Positions 1-8,413 of a stretch of 64,000 nucleotides of DNA are shown one piece after another. The notes below the pieces were generated by a model, which worked only from the letters and a program-made list of their open reading frames with translations, was not told where the DNA came from and did no database searches. Position 1 is the first letter of the stretch. Each line of letters starts with the position of its first letter. The stretch is from Marinobacter sp. F4206 (GTDB lineage: Bacteria > Pseudomonadota > Gammaproteobacteria > Pseudomonadales > Oleiphilaceae): positions 248,001 through 312,000 of the forward strand of contig NZ_JAHXKI010000001.1 of the NCBI RefSeq assembly GCF_019392195.1, read 5' to 3'. The translations under genes and the position numbers were made by a program.

Positions 1-408
1 CTGGAGGATTTCGCTCATCAGCTTGAAGCCATGCTCCTCAATCCCTTTGGTCAGGCTGACAACGATCTGGCCGTCACGGAACTCGTCGCTGTGGTCCCGG
101 ATAACGGACCGAAACGCTTTACTCGGTATGGCCACAAACACAATCTCGGCCTTGCCTACGGCCTCGGCGAGATCCGTCGTGGGCTGGATGTCACCGGAGA
201 GCTCCACGTCTGGCATATACCGGCTATTGATGCGGGTATTGGTGATTTCTTCTACTTGGGCCTCATCACGCATCCAGAAGTGAACGCGATGGCCATTTTC
301 GCCCAGTACCTTGGTCATTGCGGTACCGAAGCTGCCACCGCCGAGTACCGCTACGTCGTGTACCGGTCCCTTGGCCCCATTGTCTTGAGGCGCGTTCTTT
401 TCAGGCAT
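1..408 (-). CDS. gpsA: Glycerol-3-phosphate dehydrogenase [NAD(P)+], N-terminal part (cut by window edge)
   Basis: The reading frame starts at an ATG whose complement is at 406-408 and runs off the left edge of the window, so only about the first 136 residues are present. The start gives MPEKNAPQDNG, followed by the Rossmann nucleotide-binding motif AVLGGGSFGTAM near residue 22. Further on come the family segments FWMRD, NSRYMPDVEL, VFVAIPSKAFRSV and SLTKGIE. GpsA reduces dihydroxyacetone phosphate to sn-glycerol 3-phosphate for phospholipid synthesis in the cytoplasm. The N-terminal extension of about 18 residues before the Rossmann fold is slightly longer than in E. coli. The next gene (STAS protein) lies upstream on the same strand, 66 bp away. 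Confidence 0.93.
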   Translation of the reverse strand, partial: MPEKNAPQDNGAKGPVHDVAVLGGGSFGTAMTKVLGENGHRVHFWMRDEAQVEEITNTRINSRYMPDVELSGDIQPTTDLAEAVGKAEIVFVAIPSKAFRSVIRDHSDEFRDGQIVVSLTKGIEEHGFKLMSEILQ

Positions 409-474
409 AGTTCTTCCATTTTATGTCAAAGACGGTGAGAGCCCGGATGGTTCCGGTGTCACGAACGTTTCGGC

Positions 475-966
475 TCAACCAGGCTCTTCGCATTCGAGAG
501 CGCGCACCAGATTCTTGAACTCTTCCCTGTTCCGGCTGTTCAGGCCCATCAGCACCTTGTGCGCGTCCAGGACCTTGTCACGAACCTGCTGTTCGCTGGC
601 TTTCAGCACAGGAATCTCTTCAAGTTCTTCAATGCGGGACGCGGGTTCTCGAACAATGATGAAAATCTTGTCGAACCCCATGGATGTGATAATGCGGGTA
701 ATATCCGGGTTGGTGGAAATCAGTGTGGGCAGAAAATGACTTTGCTGCTGGGCAGCCATGGCGATTTTGGCAAGAAGCCCGAGCGTGGTGCTGTCGATGA
801 TTTCGGTTTCCGTCAGATCAACGACCACCGTTTTGAACTGGGGATCCTGAGTGATGGACTCAACCAGATTGTCCAGCGTCGAACACAGGTTCAGCCGGAT
901 TTCGCCAATAAACTTCAGGACATAGATGCCCTGTTTTTCAGCTTGCAGGATCTTGTAACCAGCCAT
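475..966 (-). CDS. STAS-domain anti-sigma factor antagonist
   Basis: A 163-residue protein. Residues 1-105 form a STAS domain with the segment TVVVDLTETEIIDSTTLG; Ser59 in DSTTLG sits where anti-sigma antagonists are phosphorylated. The remaining 55 residues form a charged helical tail beyond the usual 100-110 residue STAS core. It lies 14 bp downstream of a response regulator with a PP2C phosphatase domain on the same strand. The likely role is therefore the switchable partner of that phosphatase, analogous to the RssB/RssC or HsbR/HsbA type pairs of Pseudomonas. No cognate kinase/anti-sigma factor is encoded next to it. The general class is clear; the sigma factor it controls is unknown. 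Confidence 0.88.
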   Translation of the reverse strand: MAGYKILQAEKQGIYVLKFIGEIRLNLCSTLDNLVESITQDPQFKTVVVDLTETEIIDSTTLGLLAKIAMAAQQQSHFLPTLISTNPDITRIITSMGFDKIFIIVREPASRIEELEEIPVLKASEQQVRDKVLDAHKVLMGLNSRNREEFKNLVRALECEEPG

Positions 967-980
967 GCTTCACACTGCCA

Positions 981-2189
981 CTATTTCGACGACGTGTTGT
1001 CTGATTCCATTATGGTATCAGTAACCGACACAATAGCTATATCGTCCGGTAATTCCGTGATCTCGTCGAGATTCAGAGCCTCGCTCAGAGAGGCGATAGT
1101 GTGACGACCTCCTGAAACGAGTTCAAGTAGCGTCCTTTCCTTTTCGTCGAGGCTTTTGGCCCGAATGACCTCCAGAATGCCGTCGGAGAACAGAATCATC
1201 CGGAACGGCTTATCCAGCGATACCTCATACACCTCCCACTCGGGCGTCTCGAAAAGTCCCACTGGCAACCCGCTTCCTTCAAGAAAGGCGGTGTCTCCGC
1301 CCTCAAACGACAGAATGGGCATCGGGAAATGAGCCCCAACTGCATACCTTAATTTACGCTCGCTGATAGAGATAATGCCAACGAATACGGTTACGTGTTT
1401 GCCGAGACCGGTATCAAGCAATTCCGAATTAATGCGTTCCAGGAATCGGTCCGGATAGAGAATGTCGTCACTGGACTGGCGCCTCAGGTTGCGCTGCAAC
1501 CGATTGGTGAGGTTTTTAAGCAGCACGGTAACAAACGCGGAGCTGGCGCCATGGCCGGACACATCGGCAATGTAAACCAGGACCTGATCCTCGGAAATAC
1601 GGAAGTAATCCAGAAAATCGCCACTTAGGTAAAGGGACGGTTTGATGAGGTGATCGATGCGCAGCCCTGCCAGGTCCTGTTCGTGATCCGGAAGCATACG
1701 CAGCTGAACCTTCCGACCTGCCCGCTGATCGGCGCGAAGCTCTGCAATACCGTTGCGCAGATCCCGATTCGCTTCCTCAAGCTCATGCCGGTAAAGCTGA
1801 TTCAGGCGATTGACCCGGACCCGATCGAACAACTTTTCGATCACGTCATCCAGGGCCCCCTTATCGTCGTTACAGGGCTTCAGCACAAAATCTGCCGCCC
1901 CGGCCCGGAGCGCTTTGACGACATCAGCACTGGAATCACTGGCGGAACAGCAGACAATGGGGGTGAAGGTTTCGGTTTCTTCCAGGCGGGAGGCCAGATC
2001 ACCAATCGCCTCGGGCGGCAGGTCTGCAAAGATCACATCAGGAATGCTATCGTCGAACAACGTCTTGGCAGAGGACAGTCCGGAATAGCCGGTAACGTAA
2101 AAGCCTCGGGCTTCCAGATAATGGGACAGGTCCCGGCGGGCCTTTTCATCGGCATCAATAATCAGTATGCGCTCGGTGCGCGAGGTCAT
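981..2189 (-). CDS. Response regulator with PP2C/SpoIIE-type serine phosphatase output (RssB-like)
   Basis: A 402-residue protein with an N-terminal receiver domain: acidic residues at 12 and 14, probable phospho-acceptor Asp56 in VIFADLPP, and Lys104 in FVLKP. A coiled linker spans about residues 120-165, and a C-terminal PP2C-like phosphatase follows. The phosphatase metal motifs look intact: SGDFLDYF near 189, DVSGHGASSA at 209, SDGILE near 337 and DDIAIV near the C-terminus. It should therefore be active, unlike E. coli RssB, whose phosphatase-like domain has lost them. The expected substrate is the phosphorylated STAS protein encoded immediately downstream. The C-terminal HATPase kinase domain found in HsbR/CrsR-type regulators is absent. 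The ATG start matches the receiver-domain boundary. Confidence 0.9.
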   Translation of the reverse strand: MTSRTERILIIDADEKARRDLSHYLEARGFYVTGYSGLSSAKTLFDDSIPDVIFADLPPEAIGDLASRLEETETFTPIVCCSASDSSADVVKALRAGAADFVLKPCNDDKGALDDVIEKLFDRVRVNRLNQLYRHELEEANRDLRNGIAELRADQRAGRKVQLRMLPDHEQDLAGLRIDHLIKPSLYLSGDFLDYFRISEDQVLVYIADVSGHGASSAFVTVLLKNLTNRLQRNLRRQSSDDILYPDRFLERINSELLDTGLGKHVTVFVGIISISERKLRYAVGAHFPMPILSFEGGDTAFLEGSGLPVGLFETPEWEVYEVSLDKPFRMILFSDGILEVIRAKSLDEKERTLLELVSGGRHTIASLSEALNLDEITELPDDIAIVSVTDTIMESDNTSSK

Positions 2190-2303
2190 GGCTGTTGCCC
2201 TAAACTACCAGCGATAAACGAAAAATCGGCTTTAATAAGCCTATTCTGGCACGACCCTGTGATATAACAAGGCCAGTTTTACTTAATTGGGGGATTCCTG
2301 GAT

Positions 2304-3788
2304 ATGAGACGTGCCGTAAACGACTTGCTTGGCGCCTATGACAAGCTGATCATGGACCCGGTCCACGGCGGCATTCCACTTTACCGGCACGAAATCCAGG
2401 TCATCGACCACCCCCTGTTCCAGCGCCTCAGAAACATCTGCCAGAACGACATCCTGAGCCTGGTTTTCCCGGGTGCCACCCATTCCCGCTTCCTTCACAG
2501 CATCGGGGTAATGCATGTCGGCACACGCATGTTTCGCTCGATGATCGACGCCTACCTGCGAGAGCGCCAGCTGAGCGAACAGACCGACCTGAGCCTGAGC
2601 CAGCTCGACGCCATCGATTACCTGGCCAAGACCATTCGTCTGGGCTGCCTGCTTCATGACAGCGGCCACTCCAGCTTTTCTCACCAGTTCACCCAGGCTC
2701 GCCGAATTCGCGATCTGATGTCCCGCCCGGGACGATTCGGAGACCTCTGGTCCGGCGTCGACTACTCGGCCTACCATTCCGGGGAACCTGAAGAACTGGA
2801 GCACGAACATTACTCCGTGCGCGTTGCCCACGATGTTCTCTCGGCTGTTGATCTGGACGGTGCCGGCCTGTGCGCCCGAGATGTTATCGGGATTATGGAG
2901 ACCACCGATGTTACGCCGAGCGATACTTTTTGCCGGCATGCCCACACGTTCTGGGCCTTCATTGCCGGCGCTGATGCCGAATCAGGCAGCTTGATCCGCA
3001 GCGACATCCCAAACATGGTCATGGACCTGCTGAAATCCATCGTCTCGGGGGAAATTGACGCCGACCGCGCCGATTACATGCTCAGGGATGGCTTCCACTC
3101 ATCGGTAACCATCGGCGGCTTCAACCTCGACCACCTGCTGAGCAACCTGCGTTTTGGCTGGAACGTATCCGAGCCCTGGCTGGGACTGGCAATCACTCAG
3201 AAGGGACTCGGGGCGCTTGAGGATTTTGTCTACAGCCGCCACCAGATGTACCGCAAGGTTTATGCCCATAAGACGGCCCTGGGGTTCGACTGGCTTCTGC
3301 GGGAGGCCATCAATGAAGTGCTTGAGGACCCCGAGAATTTCCAGTGGGTGGACACCTGCCTGAGTGACATGCGGTTTTTTGCCGAGCTGACCGACAACTT
3401 CTTCTGGGAAGCCTTTCGCAAGGTGGCAAGACGGAACCCGGGTAGCTTCTCCTTCTGCATCGTGAACCGGGTCAAGCTCAGTCATCTCGACACCCGGGAA
3501 GATCTGAGCGACCGGGGCATTGAACGTCACAGTGCCTGGCTGGCGCAGGAACTGCAGCTCAATCCCTCACACGTGGTGACCTGCTCCATGCGCGCCCGGT
3601 TCTCAAACATCCAGGACAACTTCAACGGCATCAAGGTACTGACCCGGGACCCTATCAACCGCAAGCGGTCCCTGAAAAAAATCACTCACGTCAGCGCCTT
3701 TTTCAGCAAATTCAGCGATGGCACGATCACCCATTTTTACCTGCGCCCGGACGTCACCACTCAAAATTCCGGGAGCATAAAGGAATAA
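2304..3788 (+). CDS. HD-domain phosphohydrolase (dGTPase-like, COG1078 family)
   Basis: A 494-residue metal-dependent phosphohydrolase. The start gives the typical opening MDPVHGGIPL and LFQRLRNI within the first 45 residues. The HD-superfamily ligands are visible: ATHSRFLHSIG (His65), CLLHDSGHSSFSH (His118-Asp119, His122) and EIDADRADYMLRD in the middle, where the last metal-binding Asp lies. Relatives such as the YwfO/YdhJ group hydrolyse dNTPs or related nucleotides; the exact substrate cannot be read here. The gene is transcribed away from the response regulator, with 114 bp between them. It converges with the FAD oxidoreductase downstream, leaving only 6 bp between the stops. Confidence 0.85.
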   Translation: MRRAVNDLLGAYDKLIMDPVHGGIPLYRHEIQVIDHPLFQRLRNICQNDILSLVFPGATHSRFLHSIGVMHVGTRMFRSMIDAYLRERQLSEQTDLSLSQLDAIDYLAKTIRLGCLLHDSGHSSFSHQFTQARRIRDLMSRPGRFGDLWSGVDYSAYHSGEPEELEHEHYSVRVAHDVLSAVDLDGAGLCARDVIGIMETTDVTPSDTFCRHAHTFWAFIAGADAESGSLIRSDIPNMVMDLLKSIVSGEIDADRADYMLRDGFHSSVTIGGFNLDHLLSNLRFGWNVSEPWLGLAITQKGLGALEDFVYSRHQMYRKVYAHKTALGFDWLLREAINEVLEDPENFQWVDTCLSDMRFFAELTDNFFWEAFRKVARRNPGSFSFCIVNRVKLSHLDTREDLSDRGIERHSAWLAQELQLNPSHVVTCSMRARFSNIQDNFNGIKVLTRDPINRKRSLKKITHVSAFFSKFSDGTITHFYLRPDVTTQNSGSIKE

Positions 3789-3794
3789 CGCGGC

Positions 3795-4814
3795 TCAGCG
3801 ATCCTCTGACATCGCCTCCACCAGGCTACAGGCGCTGTTGAAGGCACCTTCAACGCGCCCTCCGCTCAGCCAGTCTCCCGCGATTCCAATGTTCTGGTCC
3901 GGAAACCAGAGATGCCCGGGCTGGTCACCATCCGAGGAACGGGCATACAGCCATCGGTGTGTCACCACATCGCCTGGCTCACCAGCAACACCCGTCAGGA
4001 CCCGAAACGCATGCACCATCAATTTCGCGACTTCCGACGCAGGAGTGTCCACGTGCCGTTCCGTCCAATCCGGGTTGGCATGCAGCACCCACCATTGGCC
4101 TGAATCCTCCCGACCGGGTTTGCTGGAGTTGTTCGCAACCCAGTAAAGCACCGGATGCTCTACCCGCATTCCTTCGTAGGCCATTGTCAGCGGCTTTGCG
4201 AAGTGAACCGCAACGGCCCAGCACGGCAACACCTTCTTCACCGGTTCATCCAACACTGCCGCCAGTTCGGCAAGATCGCTGTCCGCCAGCAGGACTTGGG
4301 CCTGGGCGGGTGGGGCCGTGACGATCACCTGATCGAATTCGCCGAGCGCTGTGCCCTCGGTGTCCGCCAGAGACCATCCTCCCCCCGCTTTGCGCAGCGC
4401 CCCGATCCGGGTCTCGGCGATGACTTCGAGATGCGCCGAGAGTGCGCGGGTTATGGCCGTCATTCGGGGACTTCCCACGTAACGGGGCTCGTCCGGGAAG
4501 CTATCCCACTCGCCGCGCTCGTTACGAAACCCGAACCGGCCCTGCCACATTTGAAAGGCATTCTCGCCGGCGAATTCCTTAAGAAATGGAAGAAATGCAG
4601 GATTACGGGCGGTAAAGTACTGCGCCCCAATGTCTGCCGATCCACCCTCCACGCGTTTCGCTGCAAGCCTGCCACCCGGCCCGCGGCTTTTCTCAAACAC
4701 CCTGACCTCATGCCCCTGCTGACTGAGACGAATGCCGGCGGTAAGACCGGACAAACCTGAACCAATAACTGCAATACGGCGTATATCGGTGGACTGCGAT
4801 GGCTGATTAAACAT
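3795..4814 (-). CDS. Renalase-like NAD(P)/FAD-dependent oxidoreductase
   Basis: A 339-residue flavoprotein. The dinucleotide-binding motif IAVIGSGLSGLTAG is at residues 14-27 and is followed by the ADP-ribose strand acid in VRVFEKSRGPGGRLAAKR, a signature of the COG3380 (renalase-like) branch of the amine oxidase superfamily. The C-terminal FAD motif is IGIAGDWLSGGRVEGAF. The substrate is unknown. It is divergent from the desaturase operon across a 117-bp gap. In other bacteria COG3380 proteins often accompany photolyase and light-stress genes, which fits the lipid cluster next door. That functional link is inference. Confidence 0.82.
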   Translation of the reverse strand: MFNQPSQSTDIRRIAVIGSGLSGLTAGIRLSQQGHEVRVFEKSRGPGGRLAAKRVEGGSADIGAQYFTARNPAFLPFLKEFAGENAFQMWQGRFGFRNERGEWDSFPDEPRYVGSPRMTAITRALSAHLEVIAETRIGALRKAGGGWSLADTEGTALGEFDQVIVTAPPAQAQVLLADSDLAELAAVLDEPVKKVLPCWAVAVHFAKPLTMAYEGMRVEHPVLYWVANNSSKPGREDSGQWWVLHANPDWTERHVDTPASEVAKLMVHAFRVLTGVAGEPGDVVTHRWLYARSSDGDQPGHLWFPDQNIGIAGDWLSGGRVEGAFNSACSLVEAMSEDR

Positions 4815-4931
4815 GGTTTATCGTGCATCCGAATTGATGAGTTGGAACGTACAACCCTGCAAGCGTTATGTTCGGCCTCTTTGGATGGCCACGCTGTTCA
4901 GGATCACTTTAGAGACAAGGGCAAACAGGGT

Positions 4932-5888
4932 ATGACCCGAGTACAAAATTGGTTGACAAACATTCTAAGGTGGTTCGACTCCACGGCGGGTTCGGATCAC
5001 ATCGACACGAGTTCACGGTCATTCAACTTCATCCGCGTGATTCCATTCCTTGCCCTGCATCTGGCGTGCCTCTTGGCTTTCTACACCGGGGTCAGCACCT
5101 TTGCTGCACTGTTTGCGCTCGGATTCTTCTGGATCAGGATGTTTGCAATCACCGGCTTTTACCACCGTTACTTCGCTCACAAGACCTTCAAGACCAGCCG
5201 GCCCGCGCAGTTCGTGTTTGCCGTGCTTGGCGCCAGCGCAGCCCAGCGCGGACCGCTTTGGTGGGCGGCCCACCATCGCCACCACCACCAGCATTCTGAC
5301 CAGGAACAGGATTTGCACTCGCCACACCAGGGCGGATTCTGGTGGTCTCACGTCGGCTGGTTCACGTGCGATGCAGGGTTCGCCATGGATGAGCGCCGGG
5401 TTCGGGACTGGATGAAATTCCCGGAACTCAGGTTCATTAACCGCTTCGATTCCATCGTTCCCGCCATTGCGGCCATCACCATCTACGGGATCGGCGAAGC
5501 TCTCTCCGTCTGGGCACCGGCGCTTGAGACCAATGGCCTGCAACTTCTGGTCTGGGGGTTCTTTATTTCCACGGTCGCGCTCTTCCACGCCACTGTATCG
5601 ATCAACTCACTTTCCCACGTCTGGGGCAAACGCCGGTTTGAAACCTCAGACGGCAGCCGTAACAACTTCTGGCTGGCATTGTTAACCCTGGGCGAAGGCT
5701 GGCACAACAACCACCATCGCTGGCCCCAGTCCGTGCGCCAGGGGTTTCGGTGGTATGAGATCGACATCACCTGGTATGGATTGTGGCTCCTGTCCCGACT
5801 CGGCATTATCTGGGAGCTTAACCCAATACCCAAACGCATCAAGGAAGAAACACGTCAACTGGACAGAATGAGGAGGACACGTTCATGA
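4932..5888 (+). CDS. Membrane acyl-CoA (delta-9 type) fatty acid desaturase
   Basis: An integral membrane di-iron desaturase, about 318 residues from the ATG at 4932. The three histidine boxes are HRYFAH (residues 78-83), HHRHHH (114-119) and HNNHH (258-262). Hydrophobic segments surround residues 32-75 and 170-225. The open frame extends upstream to a TTG at 4842, but the added 30 residues carry no family features and overlap the intergenic promoter region, so the ATG is preferred; its ribosome site is weak. It is the first gene of a tightly coupled operon: its TGA overlaps the ATG of the next gene. Together with the Cfa-type methyltransferase, it points to modification of unsaturated membrane acyl chains. 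Confidence 0.88.
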   Translation: MTRVQNWLTNILRWFDSTAGSDHIDTSSRSFNFIRVIPFLALHLACLLAFYTGVSTFAALFALGFFWIRMFAITGFYHRYFAHKTFKTSRPAQFVFAVLGASAAQRGPLWWAAHHRHHHQHSDQEQDLHSPHQGGFWWSHVGWFTCDAGFAMDERRVRDWMKFPELRFINRFDSIVPAIAAITIYGIGEALSVWAPALETNGLQLLVWGFFISTVALFHATVSINSLSHVWGKRRFETSDGSRNNFWLALLTLGEGWHNNHHRWPQSVRQGFRWYEIDITWYGLWLLSRLGIIWELNPIPKRIKEETRQLDRMRRTRS

Positions 5889-6352
5889 CTACCGCCTCGG
5901 CCATTGAAGTCGGTTCTCACAATTCCGCCGTCCCGGTCACTCTGGAGCATTTCAGGCGTCTGTTCAACGAGCTGGACAAGGGCAACCTGAACAGACTGTC
6001 CGAGGTCTACAGCGAAGATATCAGTTTCCGGGATCCACTCGGATCGGCCAAGGGCCTGGACGAGTTGACCCAGTATTTCGCCGAAGCCTACGCCAATGCC
6101 ATCAGCTGTCGCTTCGAGTTTTCGGATTCGGTGGTCAATGGGGCATTTGCAGCCATCCCCTGGGTGATGTACCTGCGTCACAAGCGCATAAACCGGGGCA
6201 GGGAAATTCAAGTCGACGGCATCAGTCATCTGCGGGTTGCTGACGGCAAGGTTTGTTATCACCGCGACTATTTCGACGCCGGCCAACTGCTGTATGAGAA
6301 CCTGCCTTTGGTGGGCAGAGTCATTCGCCTGGTAAAAGGATACGCCGGATGA
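5885..6352 (+). CDS. SnoaL/NTF2-like protein
   Basis: A 155-residue protein with an NTF2-like cone fold. Recognisable segments are FRRLFNELDKGNLNRLSEVY, ISFRDPLG and WVMYLRHKRINRGREIQVDGISHLRV (the pocket strands), ending in CYHRDYFDAGQLLYENLPLVG. Such domains act as small-molecule isomerases, hydrolases or ligand carriers. No catalytic assignment is possible from the sequence. Both ends are coupled by 4-bp ATGA overlaps, to the desaturase before it and the SDR after it, so it is surely co-translated with them. Proteins of this family accompany the SDR/FAD/DUF1365/Cfa set in other Proteobacteria. Confidence 0.85.
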   Translation: MTTASAIEVGSHNSAVPVTLEHFRRLFNELDKGNLNRLSEVYSEDISFRDPLGSAKGLDELTQYFAEAYANAISCRFEFSDSVVNGAFAAIPWVMYLRHKRINRGREIQVDGISHLRVADGKVCYHRDYFDAGQLLYENLPLVGRVIRLVKGYAG

Positions 6353-7149
6353 GGGAGCGTCTGGAGACTCACTCGAATATCTGGATTACCGGGGCCAGCT
6401 CGGGCATCGGTGAGGCGGTGACCCGGGCGCTTGCCCGGGGTGGTCACCGGCTGGTGCTCTCCGGACGCCGCGAGCAGCCCCTGGAGCAGCTCAAGGCGCT
6501 GGCACCGGAACGCATTCTTACCGCGACCGGTGACACCACCAGCAAGGCGGACCTCCGGGGTATCGCCAACGTTCTGGAAAACCACGGCGATCTGCACATG
6601 GCAATCCTGAACGCCGGGACCTGTGAATACCTGGACATCACCCATTACAACAGCGATGTCATCGAAAAAAACATCCAAACGAACGTGATCGGTACGGCCC
6701 GATGTCTCGACATCGCGCTCCCAGCCCTCAGACGCACCCGAGCCAAAGGGCTGCCGGCAACCCTGGTGATTGTCAGCTCATCGGCCTGGTGGTTCCCCTT
6801 CGGTCGCGCCGAGGGCTATGGCGCCTCCAAGGCTGCCCTGACCTATTTTGCCCAGGCATTGCGGGCGGACCTGGCCGCCGAAGGCATCGACGTTGTGGTG
6901 GTCTCTCCGGGATTTGTCAAAACACCGCTGACGGATCGAAACGACTTCCCCATGCCCTTTCTGGTGTCGGCCGAAGAGGCGGCGGATCGCATCGTCAGCG
7001 GTCTGGCCAAGGGCAAGAATGAAATCGCCTTCCCGAAACGCTTTACCTGGATGCTCAGGATGCTGGGTGCCCTGCCACAGACCCTGATTGATCGCATGGC
7101 GGCCAATATGGCGAGAAAAAGTACCACGGAACAGGAAAACAATGGATGA
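6349..7149 (+). CDS. Short-chain dehydrogenase/reductase (SDR)
   Basis: A 266-residue classical SDR. The cofactor motif TGASSGIG is at residues 14-21, the NNAG-type motif reads LNAG near 87-90, and the catalytic residues are Ser in IVSSSAWW (about 143-145), Tyr157 and Lys161 in GYGASKAA. The residue after the second strand is LVLSGRREQ, which favours NADP(H). A hydrophobic and basic C-terminus may touch the membrane. It is coupled by 4-bp overlaps with the NTF2-like gene upstream and the FAD protein downstream. Its substrate is unknown but, by context, is probably a lipid intermediate. Confidence 0.87.
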   Translation: MRERLETHSNIWITGASSGIGEAVTRALARGGHRLVLSGRREQPLEQLKALAPERILTATGDTTSKADLRGIANVLENHGDLHMAILNAGTCEYLDITHYNSDVIEKNIQTNVIGTARCLDIALPALRRTRAKGLPATLVIVSSSAWWFPFGRAEGYGASKAALTYFAQALRADLAAEGIDVVVVSPGFVKTPLTDRNDFPMPFLVSAEEAADRIVSGLAKGKNEIAFPKRFTWMLRMLGALPQTLIDRMAANMARKSTTEQENNG

Positions 7150-8411
7150 GTAACGAGCGTCAGCGTATAGCTGTCATTGGCGCCGGCGTTTCCGGCCTTA
7201 CGGCCGCCTGGCTGCTGGCCGAAAAGCACGATGTCGAAGTTTTTGAAGCTGCCGACTATGCCGGCGGCCACACCAACACGGAACAGGTCGAGGCTGGCGG
7301 CCGCACCTGGCCGGTCAACACCGGTTTTATCGTATTCAATGACTGGACCTATCCGAATTTTATGCGTTTGATGGAGCGGCTCGGCGTTCCATCAGAAGTC
7401 AGCGACATGAGTTTCAGTGTCGACTGCAACGCTACCGGCCTCCAGTACAACGGCACCAGTGTCGACACCCTGTTTGCCCAGCGTAAAAATGTGTTCAACC
7501 TGCCCTTTCTGAAGATGATCCGGGAAATTCTGCGGTTTAACCGGGAAACCCGTGCAGATCTTGCAGCCGATGCCATCAATGACCGTGAGACCCTCGGCGA
7601 GTACCTGAATCGCAATGGCTACTCCCGCTATTTCAGGAACTATTACATCGTCCCGATGGGCGCGGCGATCTGGTCCGCTCCGGAAATCGTGCTTGAGCAA
7701 TTTCCGATCCGGTTCTTTCTCCAGTTCTTTAACAACCACGGCATGCTGTCCGTGGATGATCGCCCGACCTGGCGAGTGATTTCCGGGGGCTCGGCTCAGT
7801 ACGTCCAGAAAATGATGGAGCGCCTCGGGGACTGTACTCATCTCAACAGCCCGGTTGAGCACGTGAAGCGGGACGAACAGGGAGTAACCCTTCATGTTGG
7901 TGGCGAGGACCACCGCTTCGATCAGGTTGTGCTGGCCTGCCACAGCGATCAGGCTCTGACGATGCTGGCAGACCCCACCGAAAAGGAACGGGACGTATTG
8001 GGGGCGATCGGCTATCAGAACAACGACGTCGTATTACATACCGACAGCAGCGTATTGCCGGATACCCGGCGCGCCTGGGCCGCCTGGAACTACTTCATCC
8101 CGACCCACAGCACCGAGCCGGTCTCCGTCACCTACAACATGAACATTCTCCAGAATTTTCATGAGGCACCGGAAACCTTCTGTGTCACCTTGAACCGCAG
8201 CCACGACATAGCACCGGAGCGGATCATCAAACGGTTCAGCTATAGCCACCCGGTTTTTACCCTGGACGCGGTCGCGGCGCAGGAGCGTTACGACGAGATT
8301 GGCAACCAGAATCGCACCCATTTCTGCGGCGCCTACTGGTTTAACGGCTTTCATGAAGACGGCGTACGCAGCGCGCTCCGGGTGACCGAGGCCTTCGGTG
8401 TGGAGCTATAG
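7146..8411 (+). CDS. FAD-dependent amine-oxidase-like protein (COG2907)
   Basis: A 421-residue flavoprotein with the N-terminal FAD-binding motif IAVIGAGVSGLTAAWLL (about residues 8-24) and EVFEAADYAGGHTNT, characteristic of COG2907. That family is annotated as a predicted NAD/FAD-binding, desaturase-like protein. The start overlaps the SDR stop by 4 bp, and DUF1365 follows 2 bp after its stop. In Rhodobacter and Vibrio/Pseudomonas relatives, this family sits with DUF1365 and a Cfa-like methyltransferase in RpoE-ChrR-type regulons linked to modified (including furan) fatty acids. The family assignment is firm. The chemistry, possibly flavin-dependent acyl-chain oxidation, is inference. Confidence 0.87.
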   Translation: MSNERQRIAVIGAGVSGLTAAWLLAEKHDVEVFEAADYAGGHTNTEQVEAGGRTWPVNTGFIVFNDWTYPNFMRLMERLGVPSEVSDMSFSVDCNATGLQYNGTSVDTLFAQRKNVFNLPFLKMIREILRFNRETRADLAADAINDRETLGEYLNRNGYSRYFRNYYIVPMGAAIWSAPEIVLEQFPIRFFLQFFNNHGMLSVDDRPTWRVISGGSAQYVQKMMERLGDCTHLNSPVEHVKRDEQGVTLHVGGEDHRFDQVVLACHSDQALTMLADPTEKERDVLGAIGYQNNDVVLHTDSSVLPDTRRAWAAWNYFIPTHSTEPVSVTYNMNILQNFHEAPETFCVTLNRSHDIAPERIIKRFSYSHPVFTLDAVAAQERYDEIGNQNRTHFCGAYWFNGFHEDGVRSALRVTEAFGVEL

Positions 8412-8413
8412 CG

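Noticed and set aside
4842..4931. N-terminal extension of the desaturase from TTG 4842
   Set aside because: The extra 30 residues carry no membrane or family character and would occupy the likely promoter region; the ATG at 4932 is preferred.
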